Shown here: piece by piece, positions 15,160 to 24,986 of the stretch
Layout: the number at the start of each line of letters is the position of its first letter
Numbering within the stretch: position 1 is the stretch's first letter
Assembly: GCF_014196225.1 (NCBI RefSeq)
Contig: NZ_JACIDI010000024.1
Span: forward strand, 1-37,016
Direction of reading: 5' to 3'
DNA from: Bacteroides pyogenes
GTDB taxonomy: Bacteria; Bacteroidota; Bacteroidia; Bacteroidales; Bacteroidaceae
Length of the DNA stretch: 37,016 bases
Position numbers and translations under genes: made by a program
Notes under the pieces: model-generated
Seen by the model: only the letters and a program-made list of their open reading frames with translations
What the model was told of the DNA's origin: nothing
Database searches by the model: none

Positions 15160-15774
15160 ATGCGATACAATACTCAACAGAAAAGAATGCCGTTGCCCGA
15201 ATATGGCCGCAGTATCCAGAACATGGTCGATTACGCTTTGACGATTCAGGATCGTGCCGAACGTCAGCGTTGTGCAAATACGATTATCAACATCATGGGG
15301 AGCATGTATCCCCACCTGCGCGATGTGCCCGACTTTAAACACAAACTTTGGGATCATCTGGCTATCATGTCGGGTTTTGAACTCGATATCGATTATCCTT
15401 ATGAAATAATCCGCAAAGACAATCTGGTGACTCGTCCCGAACAGATTCCTTATCCTCATGCCCGTATCCGTTACCGGCATTACGGACGTACGCTCGAGGT
15501 GCTTATCCGGAAAGCGACCGAATTTCCCGAAGGCAATGAAAAGCAAAACCTTGTCGCTTTGATTTGCAATCACATGAAGAAGGACTACATGGCATGGAAC
15601 AAGGATACCGTAGACGACCGGAAAATTGCGGAAGATCTTTATGAGCTTTCCGGTGGAAAGCTGCAATTGACGGAAGACATCCTTCGTCTGATGGGAGAGC
15701 GTTTGAGCCAGAGCAACCGTCAGAAAACCAATTATAACAGCCGGAACAGCAACCAGCGGAAACAACGGCACTGA
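15160..15774 (+). CDS. DUF4290 protein of unknown function
   Basis: A 204-residue soluble protein belonging to the Bacteroidetes-restricted DUF4290 family: NTQQKRMPLPEYGRSIQNMV, the ANTIINIMGSMYPHLRD segment, FKHKLWDHLAIMSGF, IRYRHYGRTLE and LICNHMKKDYMAWNKD. The C-terminus is a low-complexity Asn/Arg/Gln tail. There is no signal or membrane segment. Start is 2 bp after tsaB and stop 17 bp before murA, so it is likely cotranscribed with both. Function is unknown; conserved position beside murA hints at a cell-envelope or translation-linked role, which is inference. Confidence 0.9.
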   Translation: MRYNTQQKRMPLPEYGRSIQNMVDYALTIQDRAERQRCANTIINIMGSMYPHLRDVPDFKHKLWDHLAIMSGFELDIDYPYEIIRKDNLVTRPEQIPYPHARIRYRHYGRTLEVLIRKATEFPEGNEKQNLVALICNHMKKDYMAWNKDTVDDRKIAEDLYELSGGKLQLTEDILRLMGERLSQSNRQKTNYNSRNSNQRKQRH

Positions 15775-15791
15775 TTAAACCCCGAAACGAT

Positions 15792-17096
15792 ATGGCTTCA
15801 TTTGTAATAGAAGGAGGACACCGGCTTAACGGCGAAATTCATCCTCAGGGAGCAAAGAACGAAGTGTTGCAGATTATTTGCGCCACATTGTTGACAAAGG
15901 AGGAGGTGACGGTGAATCACATTCCCGACATTCTGGATGTCAATAATCTGATTCAGCTTATGCGTGAAATGGGGGTAGACGTTGCCAAAACAGGCGTAGA
16001 CTCTTATACGTTCAAAGCGGAAAATATCGATTTGGCTTATCTGGAGAGCGAAGAGTTTCTCAAAAAATGTTCGAGCCTTCGCGGGTCGGTGATGCTCATC
16101 GGTCCCATGGTCGCCCGTTTCGGCAAGGCGTTGATCTCGAAACCCGGAGGAGATAAGATCGGACGCCGGCGCTTGGATACTCATTTGGTGGGAATTCAAA
16201 ATTTGGGAGCCGATTTCCGTTACGATGAAGAACGGGGTGTTTACGAAATTACCGCCGAGAGGTTGCGGGGTGCTTATATGTTGCTCGATGAAGCGTCGGT
16301 GACGGGAACGGCAAACATTGTGATGGCTGCCGTGCTGGCGAAAGGGACGACCACAATCTACAATGCCGCCTGCGAACCTTATCTGCAACAGCTTTGTCGC
16401 ATGTTGAACCGGATGGGCGCGAAAATCAGCGGCATCGCTTCCAATTTGCTCACCATCGAGGGAGTGGAAGAATTGCACGGAACCGAACACAGGGTATTGC
16501 CTGATATGATCGAGGTGGGAAGCTTTATCGGTATGGCGGCGATGACCGGCAGCGAAATCACCATAAAAAATGTATCTTACGAGAATCTGGGCATTATTCC
16601 CGAGAGTTTCCGCCGTTTGGGCATCAAGCTCGAGCAGCGGGGAGACGACATCTACGTGCCTGCCCAAGACAGTTATCAGATAGAATCTTTCATCGACGGC
16701 TCCATCATGACCATTGCCGACGCTCCTTGGCCGGGACTGACACCCGACTTGCTCAGCGTGATGCTTGTGGTGGCTACGCAGGCGAAAGGAAGCGTGCTCA
16801 TTCATCAGAAAATGTTTGAGAGCCGTTTGTTTTTCGTCGATAAGCTCATAGATATGGGAGCGCAAATTATATTGTGCGACCCGCACCGGGCGGTGGTCAT
16901 CGGCCATAATCACGGATTCAGACTGCGCGGAGCCCGTCTCACTTCACCCGATATTCGTGCCGGTATCGCCCTGCTGATAGCGGCAATGAGTGCCGAAGGA
17001 ACCAGTACGATCAGTAATATTGAACAGATAGACCGCGGTTATCAGAATATCGAGGGGCGGTTGAACGCCATAGGCGCGAGGATTACCCGAATATGA
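15792..17096 (+). CDS. murA: UDP-N-acetylglucosamine 1-carboxyvinyltransferase
   Basis: First committed step of peptidoglycan synthesis: transfers enolpyruvate from PEP to UDP-GlcNAc. The 434-residue EPSP-synthase-like protein contains [16 protein letters not shown] (Lys22), [35 protein letters not shown] and [19 protein letters not shown]. The catalytic loop reads [15 protein letters not shown], placing Asp121 where most MurA enzymes have the Cys that fosfomycin alkylates. Its stop overlaps the rimM start by 4 bp. Confidence 0.97.
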   Translation: MASFVIEGGHRLNGEIHPQGAKNEVLQIICATLLTKEEVTVNHIPDILDVNNLIQLMREMGVDVAKTGVDSYTFKAENIDLAYLESEEFLKKCSSLRGSVMLIGPMVARFGKALISKPGGDKIGRRRLDTHLVGIQNLGADFRYDEERGVYEITAERLRGAYMLLDEASVTGTANIVMAAVLAKGTTTIYNAACEPYLQQLCRMLNRMGAKISGIASNLLTIEGVEELHGTEHRVLPDMIEVGSFIGMAAMTGSEITIKNVSYENLGIIPESFRRLGIKLEQRGDDIYVPAQDSYQIESFIDGSIMTIADAPWPGLTPDLLSVMLVVATQAKGSVLIHQKMFESRLFFVDKLIDMGAQIILCDPHRAVVIGHNHGFRLRGARLTSPDIRAGIALLIAAMSAEGTSTISNIEQIDRGYQNIEGRLNAIGARITRI

Positions 17097-17629
17097 TACG
17101 AAAAGAAGAAGTATATAAAATAGGTTTGTTCAATAAGCCGCACGGTATTCACGGTGAGTTGCAGTTCACGTTTACGGACGATGTGTTCGACCGGGTGGAC
17201 GGCGATTATATCGTTTGCCTGCTCGATGGCATCTTCGTGCCTTTTTTTATAGAAGAATATCGTTTCCGGTCGGATTCTACGGCATTGATGAAGCTCGAAG
17301 GAGTAGATACGGCCGAGCGCGCCGGAATGTTTACCAACGTGGAAGTTTATTTCCCGTTGAAGCATGCCGCAGAAGCGGAAACGGAGGATTTATCGTGGAA
17401 CTTCTTTGTCGGCTTCCGTATAGACGATGAACGGTACGGGCGAATCGGAACAGTGACGGATGTGGATACCTCCACCGTGAACACGCTTTTTGTCGTAGAG
17501 TGTGAAGATGAGGAACTTCTGATTCCTGCGCAGGAAGAATTCATACTGGAAATAGACAGGGAAAACAAGACCATTGCCATGCAGCTGCCCGAAGGGTTGC
17601 TGGATCTGGAAAGTCTGGAGGAGGACTGA
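17093..17629 (+). CDS. rimM: 16S rRNA processing protein RimM
   Basis: 30S-subunit assembly factor binding S19 and the 3' domain of 16S rRNA. The 178-residue protein has the N-terminal beta-barrel ([20 protein letters not shown] at about 7-26, the RimM signature) and a C-terminal PRC-barrel ([20 protein letters not shown], then [19 protein letters not shown]). Its start overlaps the murA stop by 4 bp. An acidic C-terminus ends LDLESLEED. It is in an unusual location away from trmD and rpsP, as in other Bacteroidetes. Confidence 0.94.
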   Translation: MIRKEEVYKIGLFNKPHGIHGELQFTFTDDVFDRVDGDYIVCLLDGIFVPFFIEEYRFRSDSTALMKLEGVDTAERAGMFTNVEVYFPLKHAAEAETEDLSWNFFVGFRIDDERYGRIGTVTDVDTSTVNTLFVVECEDEELLIPAQEEFILEIDRENKTIAMQLPEGLLDLESLEED

Positions 17630-17648
17630 ACGGAATACAATAGATAAG

Positions 17649-17709
17649 AAGAAAGAGAATGCCAAATAAGTAAGAAAGAGAATGCCAAATAAGTAAGAAA
17701 GAGAATGCC
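17649..17709 (+). repeat. 23-bp tandem repeat duplicating a ribosome-binding site and start codon
   Basis: Two full 23-bp units (17649-17671, 17672-17694) and a 15-base partial third (17695-17709) run into the M23 peptidase gene. Each unit contains AAGAAAGAG followed by ATGCC. In the first two, the ATG opens a four-codon frame M-P-N-K-stop. In the third it is the real start. The gene therefore has three ribosome-binding/start modules, two of them decoys. Confidence 0.9.
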
Positions 17710-18565
17710 GCGAAAGAAGAGAAGAAAAGCATTTTGGAGAAACTTCAAGTTTAAATATAAGCTCACCATCGTCAACGAGAATACGCTTGAAGAAGTGGTT
17801 GGGCTTCATGTGTCCAAACTCAATGGTCTGTCGGTGCTGATTACCGTACTGACCGTGCTCTTTCTGATTGCCGCTTCCATCATTGCTTTTACTCCTTTGC
17901 GCAATTATCTTCCCGGATACATGAACAGTGAAGTCCGCAAGCAGATAGTGAGCAACGCGTTGCGGGTAGACTCTTTGCAGCTGTTGCTCGAAAGGCAAAA
18001 CCTGTACATCATGAACATACAGGACATCTTCAGCGGGAAAGTGCAAATAGACAGCGTACGCACGCTCGATTCGCTCACTGCGGCGCGTAAGGACACGCTT
18101 ATGGAGCGTACCCGCCGCGAAGAAGAGTTTCGCCGGCAATACGAAGAAAGCGAAAAGTACAACCTGTCTACCATCATATCCCAGCCGGACGTCAGCAAAA
18201 TGATTCTTTATCGCCCGGTACGCGGAATGGTTTCCGCTCATTTCGAGCCGGAAAAAAAACATTTCGGAACCGATATTGCGGCCAATCCGAATGAGAGTAT
18301 ATTGGCTGCGATGGACGGAACGGTGGTGTTGAGCACGTATACCGCCGAAACGGGTTATGTGATTATGTTACAGCATAATCAGGATTTTATATCGGTCTGC
18401 AAGCATTGCGGTTCGCTTCTCAAGAAACAGGGCGAGCATGTACGAGGCGGTGAGGCGATCGCTTTGGTAGGAAACAGCGGAACGCTGAGTACGGGGCCTC
18501 ATTTGCACTTTGAGCTTTGGTATAAGGGGCGCCCGGTGAATCCTGAAAAATATATTGTGTTTTAG
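17705..18565 (+). CDS. membrane-anchored M23 peptidase (LytM/EnvC-like)
   Basis: A 286-residue cell-wall endopeptidase homologue that would act on peptidoglycan cross-links in the periplasm. A basic N-terminus is followed by one membrane segment (about 42-62), a likely coiled coil (about 75-150) and a LytM domain (about 165-284). The zinc ligands are present: His186 and Asp190 (KKHFGTDIAA), and His266/His268 (GPHLHFELW), so it may be active rather than a degenerate activator. The start at 17705 is the third ATG of a repeated initiation module. It is followed 19 bp later by dxr. Confidence 0.93.
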   Translation: MPRKKRRKAFWRNFKFKYKLTIVNENTLEEVVGLHVSKLNGLSVLITVLTVLFLIAASIIAFTPLRNYLPGYMNSEVRKQIVSNALRVDSLQLLLERQNLYIMNIQDIFSGKVQIDSVRTLDSLTAARKDTLMERTRREEEFRRQYEESEKYNLSTIISQPDVSKMILYRPVRGMVSAHFEPEKKHFGTDIAANPNESILAAMDGTVVLSTYTAETGYVIMLQHNQDFISVCKHCGSLLKKQGEHVRGGEAIALVGNSGTLSTGPHLHFELWYKGRPVNPEKYIVF

Positions 18566-18584
18566 TGGGATTGAATAGATAAGA

Positions 18585-19769
18585 ATGAATATAGAAGATC
18601 ATAAAAAGAAAAAACAGATAGCCATCCTCGGATCTACCGGTTCTATCGGTACGCAGGCGTTGCAGGTGGTGGAAGAACATCCCGACCTGTACGAGGTTTA
18701 TGCGCTCACTGCCAACAACCGGGTGGAAAGCCTGATTGCACAGGCGAGGAAGTTTCAGCCGGAGGTGGTGGTGATTGCCAATGAGGATAAATACGCCGGG
18801 CTGAAAGAGGCGTTGAACGATATGCCCGTCAAAGTGTATGCGGGAATGGATGCCTTGTGTCAGGTAGTGGAAGCCGCTCCGATCGATATTGTGCTGACGG
18901 CGATGGTCGGCTATGCGGGCTTGAAACCTACGATGAGCGCGATTCGTGCCGGAAAAGCCATCGCGTTGGCCAACAAAGAAACGCTGGTTGTAGCCGGCGA
19001 ATTGGTCAATGAGTTGGCGCAACAGTATCGGACGCCGATTCTGCCCGTCGATTCGGAACATTCCGCCATTTTCCAGTGTCTGGTCGGTGAGTTTGGAAAT
19101 CCCATAGAAAAGCTGATTCTGACCGCTTCGGGCGGTCCGTTCCGTACATGCTCCATGGAGGAATTGCAGACCGTAACCAAGGTTCAGGCCTTGAAGCATC
19201 CGAATTGGGAGATGGGCGCCAAGATTACCGTCGATTCCGCCACGATGATGAATAAAGGCTTTGAGGTGATTGAGGCGAAATGGCTGTTCGGAGTCCGCCC
19301 CGATCAGATTGAAGTGGTAGTACATCCGCAGTCGGTGATACATTCTATGGTACAATTTGGAGATGGTTCCGTGAAAGCGCAGCTAGGTATGCCGGATATG
19401 CGTCTTCCCATTCAATATGCTTTCTCTTATCCGGAACGTATTTCTTCGTTATTCGAACGATTGAACTTTTCGAAATGTACGAGCCTGACATTCGAGCAAC
19501 CGGATACGCGGCGCTTCCGCAATTTAGCTTTGGCGTACGAAGCGATGCACCGAGGCGGAAACATGCCTTGCATCGTCAATGCAGCCAACGAGGTGGTGGT
19601 CGACGCTTTCCTGAAAGACGGCATCGCATTTCTCAGCATGAGCGATGTGATAGAAAAAACGATGGAGCGCGCTTCTTTTATCAAGAATCCCGTTTATGAA
19701 GATTATGTGGCGACCGATGTTGAGGCCCGCCGCATTGCTTCGGAGTTTGTGCGCTCTTCCTGTGTCTAA
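18585..19769 (+). CDS. dxr: 1-deoxy-D-xylulose-5-phosphate reductoisomerase
   Basis: NADPH-dependent second step of the methylerythritol phosphate isoprenoid pathway. The 394-residue protein shows GSTGSIGTQALQVV (NADPH loop), LANKETLVVAGELV, PVDSEHSAIFQC (metal-binding Asp and Glu), ASGGPFR, KHPNWEMGAKITVDSATMMN and HPQSVIHSMVQF. Length is normal. It sits in the plus-strand run with the M23 peptidase and rseP, the common dxr-rseP linkage. Its product feeds menaquinone side chains and undecaprenyl carriers used by genes in the same window. Confidence 0.97.
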   Translation: MNIEDHKKKKQIAILGSTGSIGTQALQVVEEHPDLYEVYALTANNRVESLIAQARKFQPEVVVIANEDKYAGLKEALNDMPVKVYAGMDALCQVVEAAPIDIVLTAMVGYAGLKPTMSAIRAGKAIALANKETLVVAGELVNELAQQYRTPILPVDSEHSAIFQCLVGEFGNPIEKLILTASGGPFRTCSMEELQTVTKVQALKHPNWEMGAKITVDSATMMNKGFEVIEAKWLFGVRPDQIEVVVHPQSVIHSMVQFGDGSVKAQLGMPDMRLPIQYAFSYPERISSLFERLNFSKCTSLTFEQPDTRRFRNLALAYEAMHRGGNMPCIVNAANEVVVDAFLKDGIAFLSMSDVIEKTMERASFIKNPVYEDYVATDVEARRIASEFVRSSCV

Positions 19770-19807
19770 TATAATAATATGTAATCAGTAATTTGTAAGT
19801 AATAAAC

Positions 19808-21163
19808 ATGGAAACATTTTTGATTCGTGCCCTGCAACTCATCATGAGCCTTTCGCTGCTTATCATCATTCACGAAGGCGGGCATTTTCTTTTTGCCCGT
19901 TTGTTTAAGGTGCGCGTAGAAAAATTCTGCTTATTTTTCGACCCTTGGTTCACGCTTTTTAAGTTTAAGCCGAAAAAGAGTGAAACGGAATATGCTGTGG
20001 GATGGCTGCCTTTGGGAGGCTATGTCAAGATTGCCGGTATGATTGACGAGTCGATGGATACCGAGCAGATGAAACGCCCCGAACAGCCTTGGGAGTTCCG
20101 CTCCAAGCCGGCATGGCAACGCCTGCTGATTATGGTCGGCGGTGTGTTGTTCAACTTCCTTCTGGCATTGTTTATCTATTCGATGATTTTGTTTGCCTGG
20201 GGCGACCAGTATGTAAAGGTACGGGAGACTCCGTTCGGAATGGATTTCAACGAGACAGCCAAGTCGGTCGGCTTCCGTGATGGAGATATTCTTCTGTCGG
20301 CGGACGGTGTTCCGTTCGAACGGTATGACGGAGACATGATGAACCGGATTGTCGATGCCCGTGAGGTTAGTGTGCTTCGTGGCGGTGAAAAGGTATCGGT
20401 GTATATTCCTGAAGATATGATGCAGCGCTTGATGACAGATAGCGTCCGTTTCGCTTCTTTCCGCTTTCCGTATGTGGTGGACAGCGTGATGGCGAACTCG
20501 CCTGCCGCCCTTGCCGGGATTCAGGTGGGAGACAGCATTATTGCTTTGGATGGAAAGCCGGTTTCTTTTTCGGACTATAGCATGGCGATAGCCGGGCGGA
20601 AGAAAAATGAGGCCGCTCTTCGTAACGACAGCATCGATCCCCGCTCCATCACATTGACCTATGTGCGTGCCGGCGAGACGAATACGCTGACTATGCAGCT
20701 CGATTCTACTTATAAGATGGGAGTGATAGCCGGATTGTCGGCCGAACGATTGCTTCCGGTGGTGAAGAAAGAGTACGGTTTCTTCGAATCATTTCCTGCC
20801 GGTATGGCATTGGGTGTGAAAACGTTGAAAGGCTATGTGGGAAACATGAAATACTTGTTCTCGAAAGAGGGAGCGAAACAGCTGGGAGGTTTCGGAACGC
20901 TGGGAAGCATTTTCCCGGCTACATGGGATTGGCACCAGTTCTGGTACATGACGGCTTTCCTCTCTATCATTCTTGCCTTTATGAACATACTTCCCATTCC
21001 GGCACTGGATGGCGGTCATGTGCTTTTCTTGCTTTACGAGATGATTGCGCGCCGCAAACCGAGCGATAAGTTTATGGAATATGCTCAGATGACGGGGATG
21101 ATCTTACTTTTCGGGCTTCTGCTTTGGGCGAACTTCAACGATGTGCTGAGGTTTTTCTTCTGA
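19808..21163 (+). CDS. rseP: RIP metalloprotease RseP
   Basis: Intramembrane site-2 protease, in other bacteria cleaving anti-sigma factors or signal peptides. The 451-residue protein has the zinc motif HEGGH at 22-26 in the first membrane helix, WLPLGGYVKIAGM, a membrane helix around LIMVGGVLFNFLLALFIY, a PDZ region (VMANSPAALAGIQVGDSIIA) and the C-terminal NILPIPALDGGH motif with Asp401. It is the last gene of the operon, followed by a strong intrinsic terminator. FecR-type anti-sigma factors such as the one at 30592-31602 are possible substrates; that is inference. Confidence 0.96.
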   Translation: METFLIRALQLIMSLSLLIIIHEGGHFLFARLFKVRVEKFCLFFDPWFTLFKFKPKKSETEYAVGWLPLGGYVKIAGMIDESMDTEQMKRPEQPWEFRSKPAWQRLLIMVGGVLFNFLLALFIYSMILFAWGDQYVKVRETPFGMDFNETAKSVGFRDGDILLSADGVPFERYDGDMMNRIVDAREVSVLRGGEKVSVYIPEDMMQRLMTDSVRFASFRFPYVVDSVMANSPAALAGIQVGDSIIALDGKPVSFSDYSMAIAGRKKNEAALRNDSIDPRSITLTYVRAGETNTLTMQLDSTYKMGVIAGLSAERLLPVVKKEYGFFESFPAGMALGVKTLKGYVGNMKYLFSKEGAKQLGGFGTLGSIFPATWDWHQFWYMTAFLSIILAFMNILPIPALDGGHVLFLLYEMIARRKPSDKFMEYAQMTGMILLFGLLLWANFNDVLRFFF

Positions 21164-21247
21164 TAGGTTTTGCCTCCGTGAGCGTGTCATGAAATAAGTC
21201 ATTCCGGGCTTTTTAGGGATTGCCTCGCTGCGCTTCAATAAAGTTTC

Positions 21248-21301
21248 GGCGGGCGGTTCGAAAGCTCAATTGTGCTTTCGAACCGCCCGCCGCCTTTTTT
21301 T
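21248..21301 (+). terminator. intrinsic terminator after rseP
   Basis: A perfect 19-bp stem (21248-21266 with 21275-21293, loop TCAATTGT) is followed by a run of seven Ts on the plus strand. The stem is symmetrical and may also help stop nrdG transcription from the other side, but that direction lacks a T run. Confidence 0.92.
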
Positions 21302-21344
21302 CAAAGCCGGTGTGGCGCCGGTGCCGGGGATAAAGCGGTTTAAT

Positions 21345-21836
21345 TTATTCTTTCAGTCGCAGAATCCGCTGGTTGCTACTTCCTCTGAATTCGAGATAGG
21401 GGGAGAATAACTCCTGCTCGAACCGTCCGTCCACCAATACATCTATGTAAGGAAGTACGGTGTTCAGGCGGGGAGAGGCCTTGATTTCTTCGTAAGTGTA
21501 GCCCGTATAGCACCAGATGTTCAGCCCCGTTTCCTGCTTCACTCTCCGGATAAGGGGAAGGAAAGCTTCGGGGTGGAAGAAGGGATCTCCTCCGGAAAAA
21601 GTGATTCCGTCGAGTAGCGGATTCGAGCGAATCTCACGGATGATTCGGGAAATGCGCTCGTCTGTGAGCAACTCCCCGGCATTCGGGTTCCAGCTTTCCG
21701 GGTTGTGGCAACCGGGGCAGTGGTGGGAGCATCCGGCCAGGTAAATGGAATACCGGATGCCCTCACCGTCGACAATCGTTTCCGGATAAGTTCCCAATAA
21801 ACGAAGCGGGGGAAGTATGGTATGCGAAACGGTCAT
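21345..21836 (-). CDS. nrdG: anaerobic ribonucleotide reductase activating protein
   Basis: Radical SAM activase that installs the glycyl radical on NrdD. The 163-residue protein carries the CxxxCxxC cluster motif [11 protein letters not shown] with Cys36, Cys40 and Cys43, preceded by [15 protein letters not shown], and followed by [18 protein letters not shown]. It starts 10 bp after the nrdD stop, so the two are cotranscribed and share the upstream cobalamin riboswitch. Confidence 0.96.
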   Translation of the reverse strand: MTVSHTILPPLRLLGTYPETIVDGEGIRYSIYLAGCSHHCPGCHNPESWNPNAGELLTDERISRIIREIRSNPLLDGITFSGGDPFFHPEAFLPLIRRVKQETGLNIWCYTGYTYEEIKASPRLNTVLPYIDVLVDGRFEQELFSPYLEFRGSSNQRILRLKE

Positions 21837-21846
21837 GTGCCGGATG

Positions 21847-24240
21847 TTACAGATGTTTTATCCGGTCCTTCTCTTCCGCCCGTTTGGCGGAATTCCATGA
21901 ACTGAGGTCTCCGGTGAGATAACCGGTGATGCGACGCATACGGAGAATATTTTCGCTTCTGCATATGGGGCATTTGTCGTAGATCACTCCCTTGTATCCG
22001 CATTGGTGACAGGTGTCTACCGGGTGGTTGATCGAACCGTATCCGATGCCTTCATCGTGCATCACCTTTACGATTTTGGCAATGGCGCGGATGTTCTTCT
22101 GAGCCTCGCCGTCGAGCTCTACGTACGTGATATGTCCTCCGCGGGTAATGGCATGGAACGGAGCTTCCCGCCTGATTTTATCTACGATGGAGATAGGCTC
22201 TTTTACATCGACATGGAAAGAGTTTACATAATAATCGAGATCAGTCACTCCGGGTATTTTACCGTATTTGCGGCGGTCCATACGGGTGAACCGACCCGAC
22301 AGCCCTTCGGCGGGAGTTGCCAGTACCGAATAGTTCAGGCCGTACTTTTCTTTGTATTCATCCACCACTTTGTTCATCTCCATCACTGCCTCGTAAAGCG
22401 TATCCCATGCCTTTTGGTTGTGTCCGTGACCTTCGCCGTAGAGAGCAACCATTGCGTTGTGTCCGCCGATGAATCCGATGCCCAGTGTCCCGCTGAGCAA
22501 TGCGTCGCCCACCTGTTCGTTGGGGTTGAGCGCACCGCCGCCTTTCCATACGTCGTTCCCCATCATGAAAGGAAACTGGCGCGCCAAGGCGGTACGCTGG
22601 TATTGGTAGCGTTCGTAAAGTTGGTCGGCTATCAGCGAGGCGGTGCTGTGTATCGACTCTATGAATATTTCTTTGGCTTTTTGCTCTATCGCGTCTTTCT
22701 TCCGTTCGTCTTCGATCAGGCTCTCGGCTTTGATGCGTGCTTCGATGGCCAAGCGGGGCATGTTCAGCGTAGTGAACGAAAGGTTTCCGCGCCCCAACGA
22801 CGATTTCTCTCCGGCGAGGTTTTCGAATACCCGCGTGCGGCATCCCATGGTTGCCAATTCATATATGTATCGTTTCGGGTCGTCGGCTTTCCATTTTTCG
22901 TTTTGGTTGAACGGTGTGTCCAGAAACATGAAGTTGGGGAAAAGCGCCTTTGCGGTTGTCTGGCAGGCCTTCAGCAGCAAGTCGAAATTCGGCGCATCGT
23001 AGCTCCCTTTCATCGCCTCTTCCATGTTTTCCGCTTTCATGGCTTTCTCAAAGTCGGCTGCCGAATACGACACGCCGTCTTTTACTTTGAATATCTGAAT
23101 GGGGAAAACCGGCACTTCCCCGCGCTCTCCGAGTCCTTCGATGGTGGCTTTCAGCAGTTCTTCAATCACCATCCGTCCTTCGGCGGACGTATCTGTTCCG
23201 TAGTTGATGGAACTGAACACCACTTGGTTGCCGCCTCTGGAATGCATCGTGTTCAGGTTGTGGATGAATCCCTCCATAGCCTGATGCGTATCTTTCTGAG
23301 TTTGCAGGTACGCCTTCTCGATGATGTGCGCCAAGTGTTCCTTGTCTATATTGATTTGCAGGGCTACCAGAGCGATACGTAAAGCTTCGCGATCCAATTC
23401 GCCCGATTTGATGGAGGGAAGGTGCACCTCGATCAGTTTGCGGATTACGCTCTCTTCAGCTTCCCGGCCATTTTCCATAGCTACATAGAAGTTGATGAAC
23501 GACGCCAGATGTTTGCGGAACGATTTGGCTACTCCCTTCGCCATGAAGAAATCGAAAGCGGGAATGGCTTGTCCGCCGTGCTGTTCGTTCTGGTTGGTCT
23601 GGAAGATGATAGTAGCCAGCGTGGCGTAACTCTGAATACTCTGCGGCGTACGGATGCTTCCGTTCTTGGTGCGGAATCCCCGTTCGAAGAGATCGTCCAT
23701 ATCGTATTGAATGCAGGTAGTCGTCTTCGTGGGATAATAATCGAGATCGTGGATGTGGATGTCGCCCAACTGGTGCGCTTCGGCAAAACGTTTGGGAAGA
23801 AGATACTTATAGGTATAGTCTTTCGTCACTTCCGAGGCGAAAGTCATCATCTGCCCGGCAGGCGTATGGCTGCTCATGTTGGCATTGCTCAGGTTCACAT
23901 CGTTCTTGTCGATGGCCACGATGCCGTCCATCACATGTTTCATCTGAGTCTTTTTGTCGCGCTCGGTGTTTCTCCACTCGCGATAGATGATATACTTCTT
24001 GGCAACCTCAGGCCGTACTTTCATCAATTCTTTCTCTACCAGATCCTGAATCTCTTCTACGGTAATGGTAGGAGTGGAGAATTGGCTGATTACATTCATT
24101 GTGATGTCGGCAATTAGTTGCTGCTCATCTTGAATACCGGTAGCGTTGAATGCTTTGCTGATCGCATTCTTGATCTTACTGATAGAGAAATCTTCTCTTT
24201 TACCATCACGTTTGATGATACAAATTTCCGCGTAGTTCAT
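21847..24240 (-). CDS. nrdD: anaerobic ribonucleoside-triphosphate reductase (class III)
   Basis: Oxygen-sensitive glycyl-radical enzyme that makes deoxynucleoside triphosphates. The 797-residue protein begins with an ATP-cone regulatory domain (about 5-95, [20 protein letters not shown]). The large catalytic barrel includes [20 protein letters not shown]. The C-terminus has a zinc site (CHQC 744-747 and CPIC 757-760) and the glycyl-radical loop RRITGYLTG with Gly773. It is paired with nrdG. The 5' leader contains a cobalamin riboswitch, so expression should fall when adenosylcobalamin is plentiful. Confidence 0.98.
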   Translation of the reverse strand: MNYAEICIIKRDGKREDFSISKIKNAISKAFNATGIQDEQQLIADITMNVISQFSTPTITVEEIQDLVEKELMKVRPEVAKKYIIYREWRNTERDKKTQMKHVMDGIVAIDKNDVNLSNANMSSHTPAGQMMTFASEVTKDYTYKYLLPKRFAEAHQLGDIHIHDLDYYPTKTTTCIQYDMDDLFERGFRTKNGSIRTPQSIQSYATLATIIFQTNQNEQHGGQAIPAFDFFMAKGVAKSFRKHLASFINFYVAMENGREAEESVIRKLIEVHLPSIKSGELDREALRIALVALQINIDKEHLAHIIEKAYLQTQKDTHQAMEGFIHNLNTMHSRGGNQVVFSSINYGTDTSAEGRMVIEELLKATIEGLGERGEVPVFPIQIFKVKDGVSYSAADFEKAMKAENMEEAMKGSYDAPNFDLLLKACQTTAKALFPNFMFLDTPFNQNEKWKADDPKRYIYELATMGCRTRVFENLAGEKSSLGRGNLSFTTLNMPRLAIEARIKAESLIEDERKKDAIEQKAKEIFIESIHSTASLIADQLYERYQYQRTALARQFPFMMGNDVWKGGGALNPNEQVGDALLSGTLGIGFIGGHNAMVALYGEGHGHNQKAWDTLYEAVMEMNKVVDEYKEKYGLNYSVLATPAEGLSGRFTRMDRRKYGKIPGVTDLDYYVNSFHVDVKEPISIVDKIRREAPFHAITRGGHITYVELDGEAQKNIRAIAKIVKVMHDEGIGYGSINHPVDTCHQCGYKGVIYDKCPICRSENILRMRRITGYLTGDLSSWNSAKRAEEKDRIKHL

Positions 24241-24283
24241 AACTTTAACTCCCGAAAGTGATTAGACATTAATAATATGTAGG

Positions 24284-24446
24284 TTTGTTCCGGCAGGTCT
24301 TCTGACTTATCTCTCCCTCGTACGCCTTCCCTCATCGAATGAAGTGGCATCGTGTACGGATTCACCGAGAATTACAGCAGCGGGTACTGTCGCCGACTTG
24401 CACAGCGTTCCTTCATGACTAAGTCTCTTTTAGTACCGAAACCGAG
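24284..24446 (-). ncRNA. cobalamin riboswitch controlling nrdDG
   Basis: On the minus strand the leader contains the conserved cobalamin elements in order: GGAACGC-TGTGCAAGTC, ACAGTACCCGCTGCTGTAA, GGTGAATCCGTACACGATGC, CCACT, GAGGGAAGGCG and the B12-box end AAGTCAGAAGACCTGCC (24309-24293). Closing helix bases are CGGTTT near the 5' side and AAACC at 24288-24284. It ends 43 bp from the nrdD ATG, consistent with control of translation or premature termination. Such switches are usually off when cobalamin binds. Confidence 0.95.
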
Positions 24447-24447
24447 A

Positions 24448-24455
24448 CAAAGATA
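24448..24455 (-). promoter_or_regulatory. nrdDG promoter -7 box
   Basis: TATCTTTG on the minus strand lies immediately before the riboswitch. A start about five bases downstream would put the first helix at the very 5' end of the transcript. No good -33 TTG is evident at 20 bp. Confidence 0.65.
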
Positions 24456-24900
24456 ATAGATAATACGATAAAACGATAGGGTTTTAACATTAAAAATCGG
24501 AAAACTTTTTATGTTTGTTGAAAGAGAAAGTTATCCAAAACGGAAAACTTTTTTATAAATATCTTGTATGTAGTTTCCCATTTGAGAAAGCTGTGATTAT
24601 TCCCGTCTTTTTCTTCCTCTCATTTTTAACAGTACGAAACAACTTGTCGCAAGGGCTCGTTTGAAGCAGTTGTGAGACCTTTGAATTCGGTTTATGACTG
24701 GAAACTTTAGATACAGAGATCCCTGAACAGCTTTCACACCGATGGAAACTGTTGTATCCAGAGTAATTATTTCTGATCTCCGCAATCAGATAAAATGAAT
24801 TATAGTATAGCTATAACATGAGACGTAATCAGAGTTGTTACAGCCGATGTTATCATAGTATGGATTTACAAGGTGTATTCCGGTTAATGCTTATATAAAC
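24456..24900. other. AT-rich intergenic stretch at the edge of the PUL island
   Basis: No convincing gene, RNA or transposase fragment was recognised. The open frame at 24597-24785 shows no family resemblance and lies in low-complexity sequence. Composition changes here from the GC-richer housekeeping block to the AT-rich island, so this stretch probably contains the island's left junction. Confidence 0.5.
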
Positions 24901-24933
24901 GGGAAGTAAGAAACTATAAAATTCTTACCTCCC
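24901..24933 (-). terminator. probable terminator of the susCD operon
   Basis: Arms 24922-24933 and 24901-24912 pair over 12 bp with one G-T wobble around a nine-base loop. The position is 54 bp past the SusD stop. The following minus-strand sequence is only moderately T-rich, so strength is uncertain. Confidence 0.5.
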
Positions 24934-24986
24934 ATTTCATAGTACATTATTAAAATACAATTAAAATACAGCTTATGTTTATTAAC

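Noticed and set aside
15798..16913. 371-codon minus-strand frame opposite murA
   Set aside because: Shadow frame; murA on the plus strand is fully conserved.
22003..23382. 459-codon plus-strand frame inside nrdD
   Set aside because: Antisense shadow of nrdD caused by its codon bias; the minus-strand frame has full catalytic and zinc motifs.
24597..24785. 62-codon minus-strand frame in the intergenic region
   Set aside because: No recognisable family, no start context, atypical composition; probably chance.
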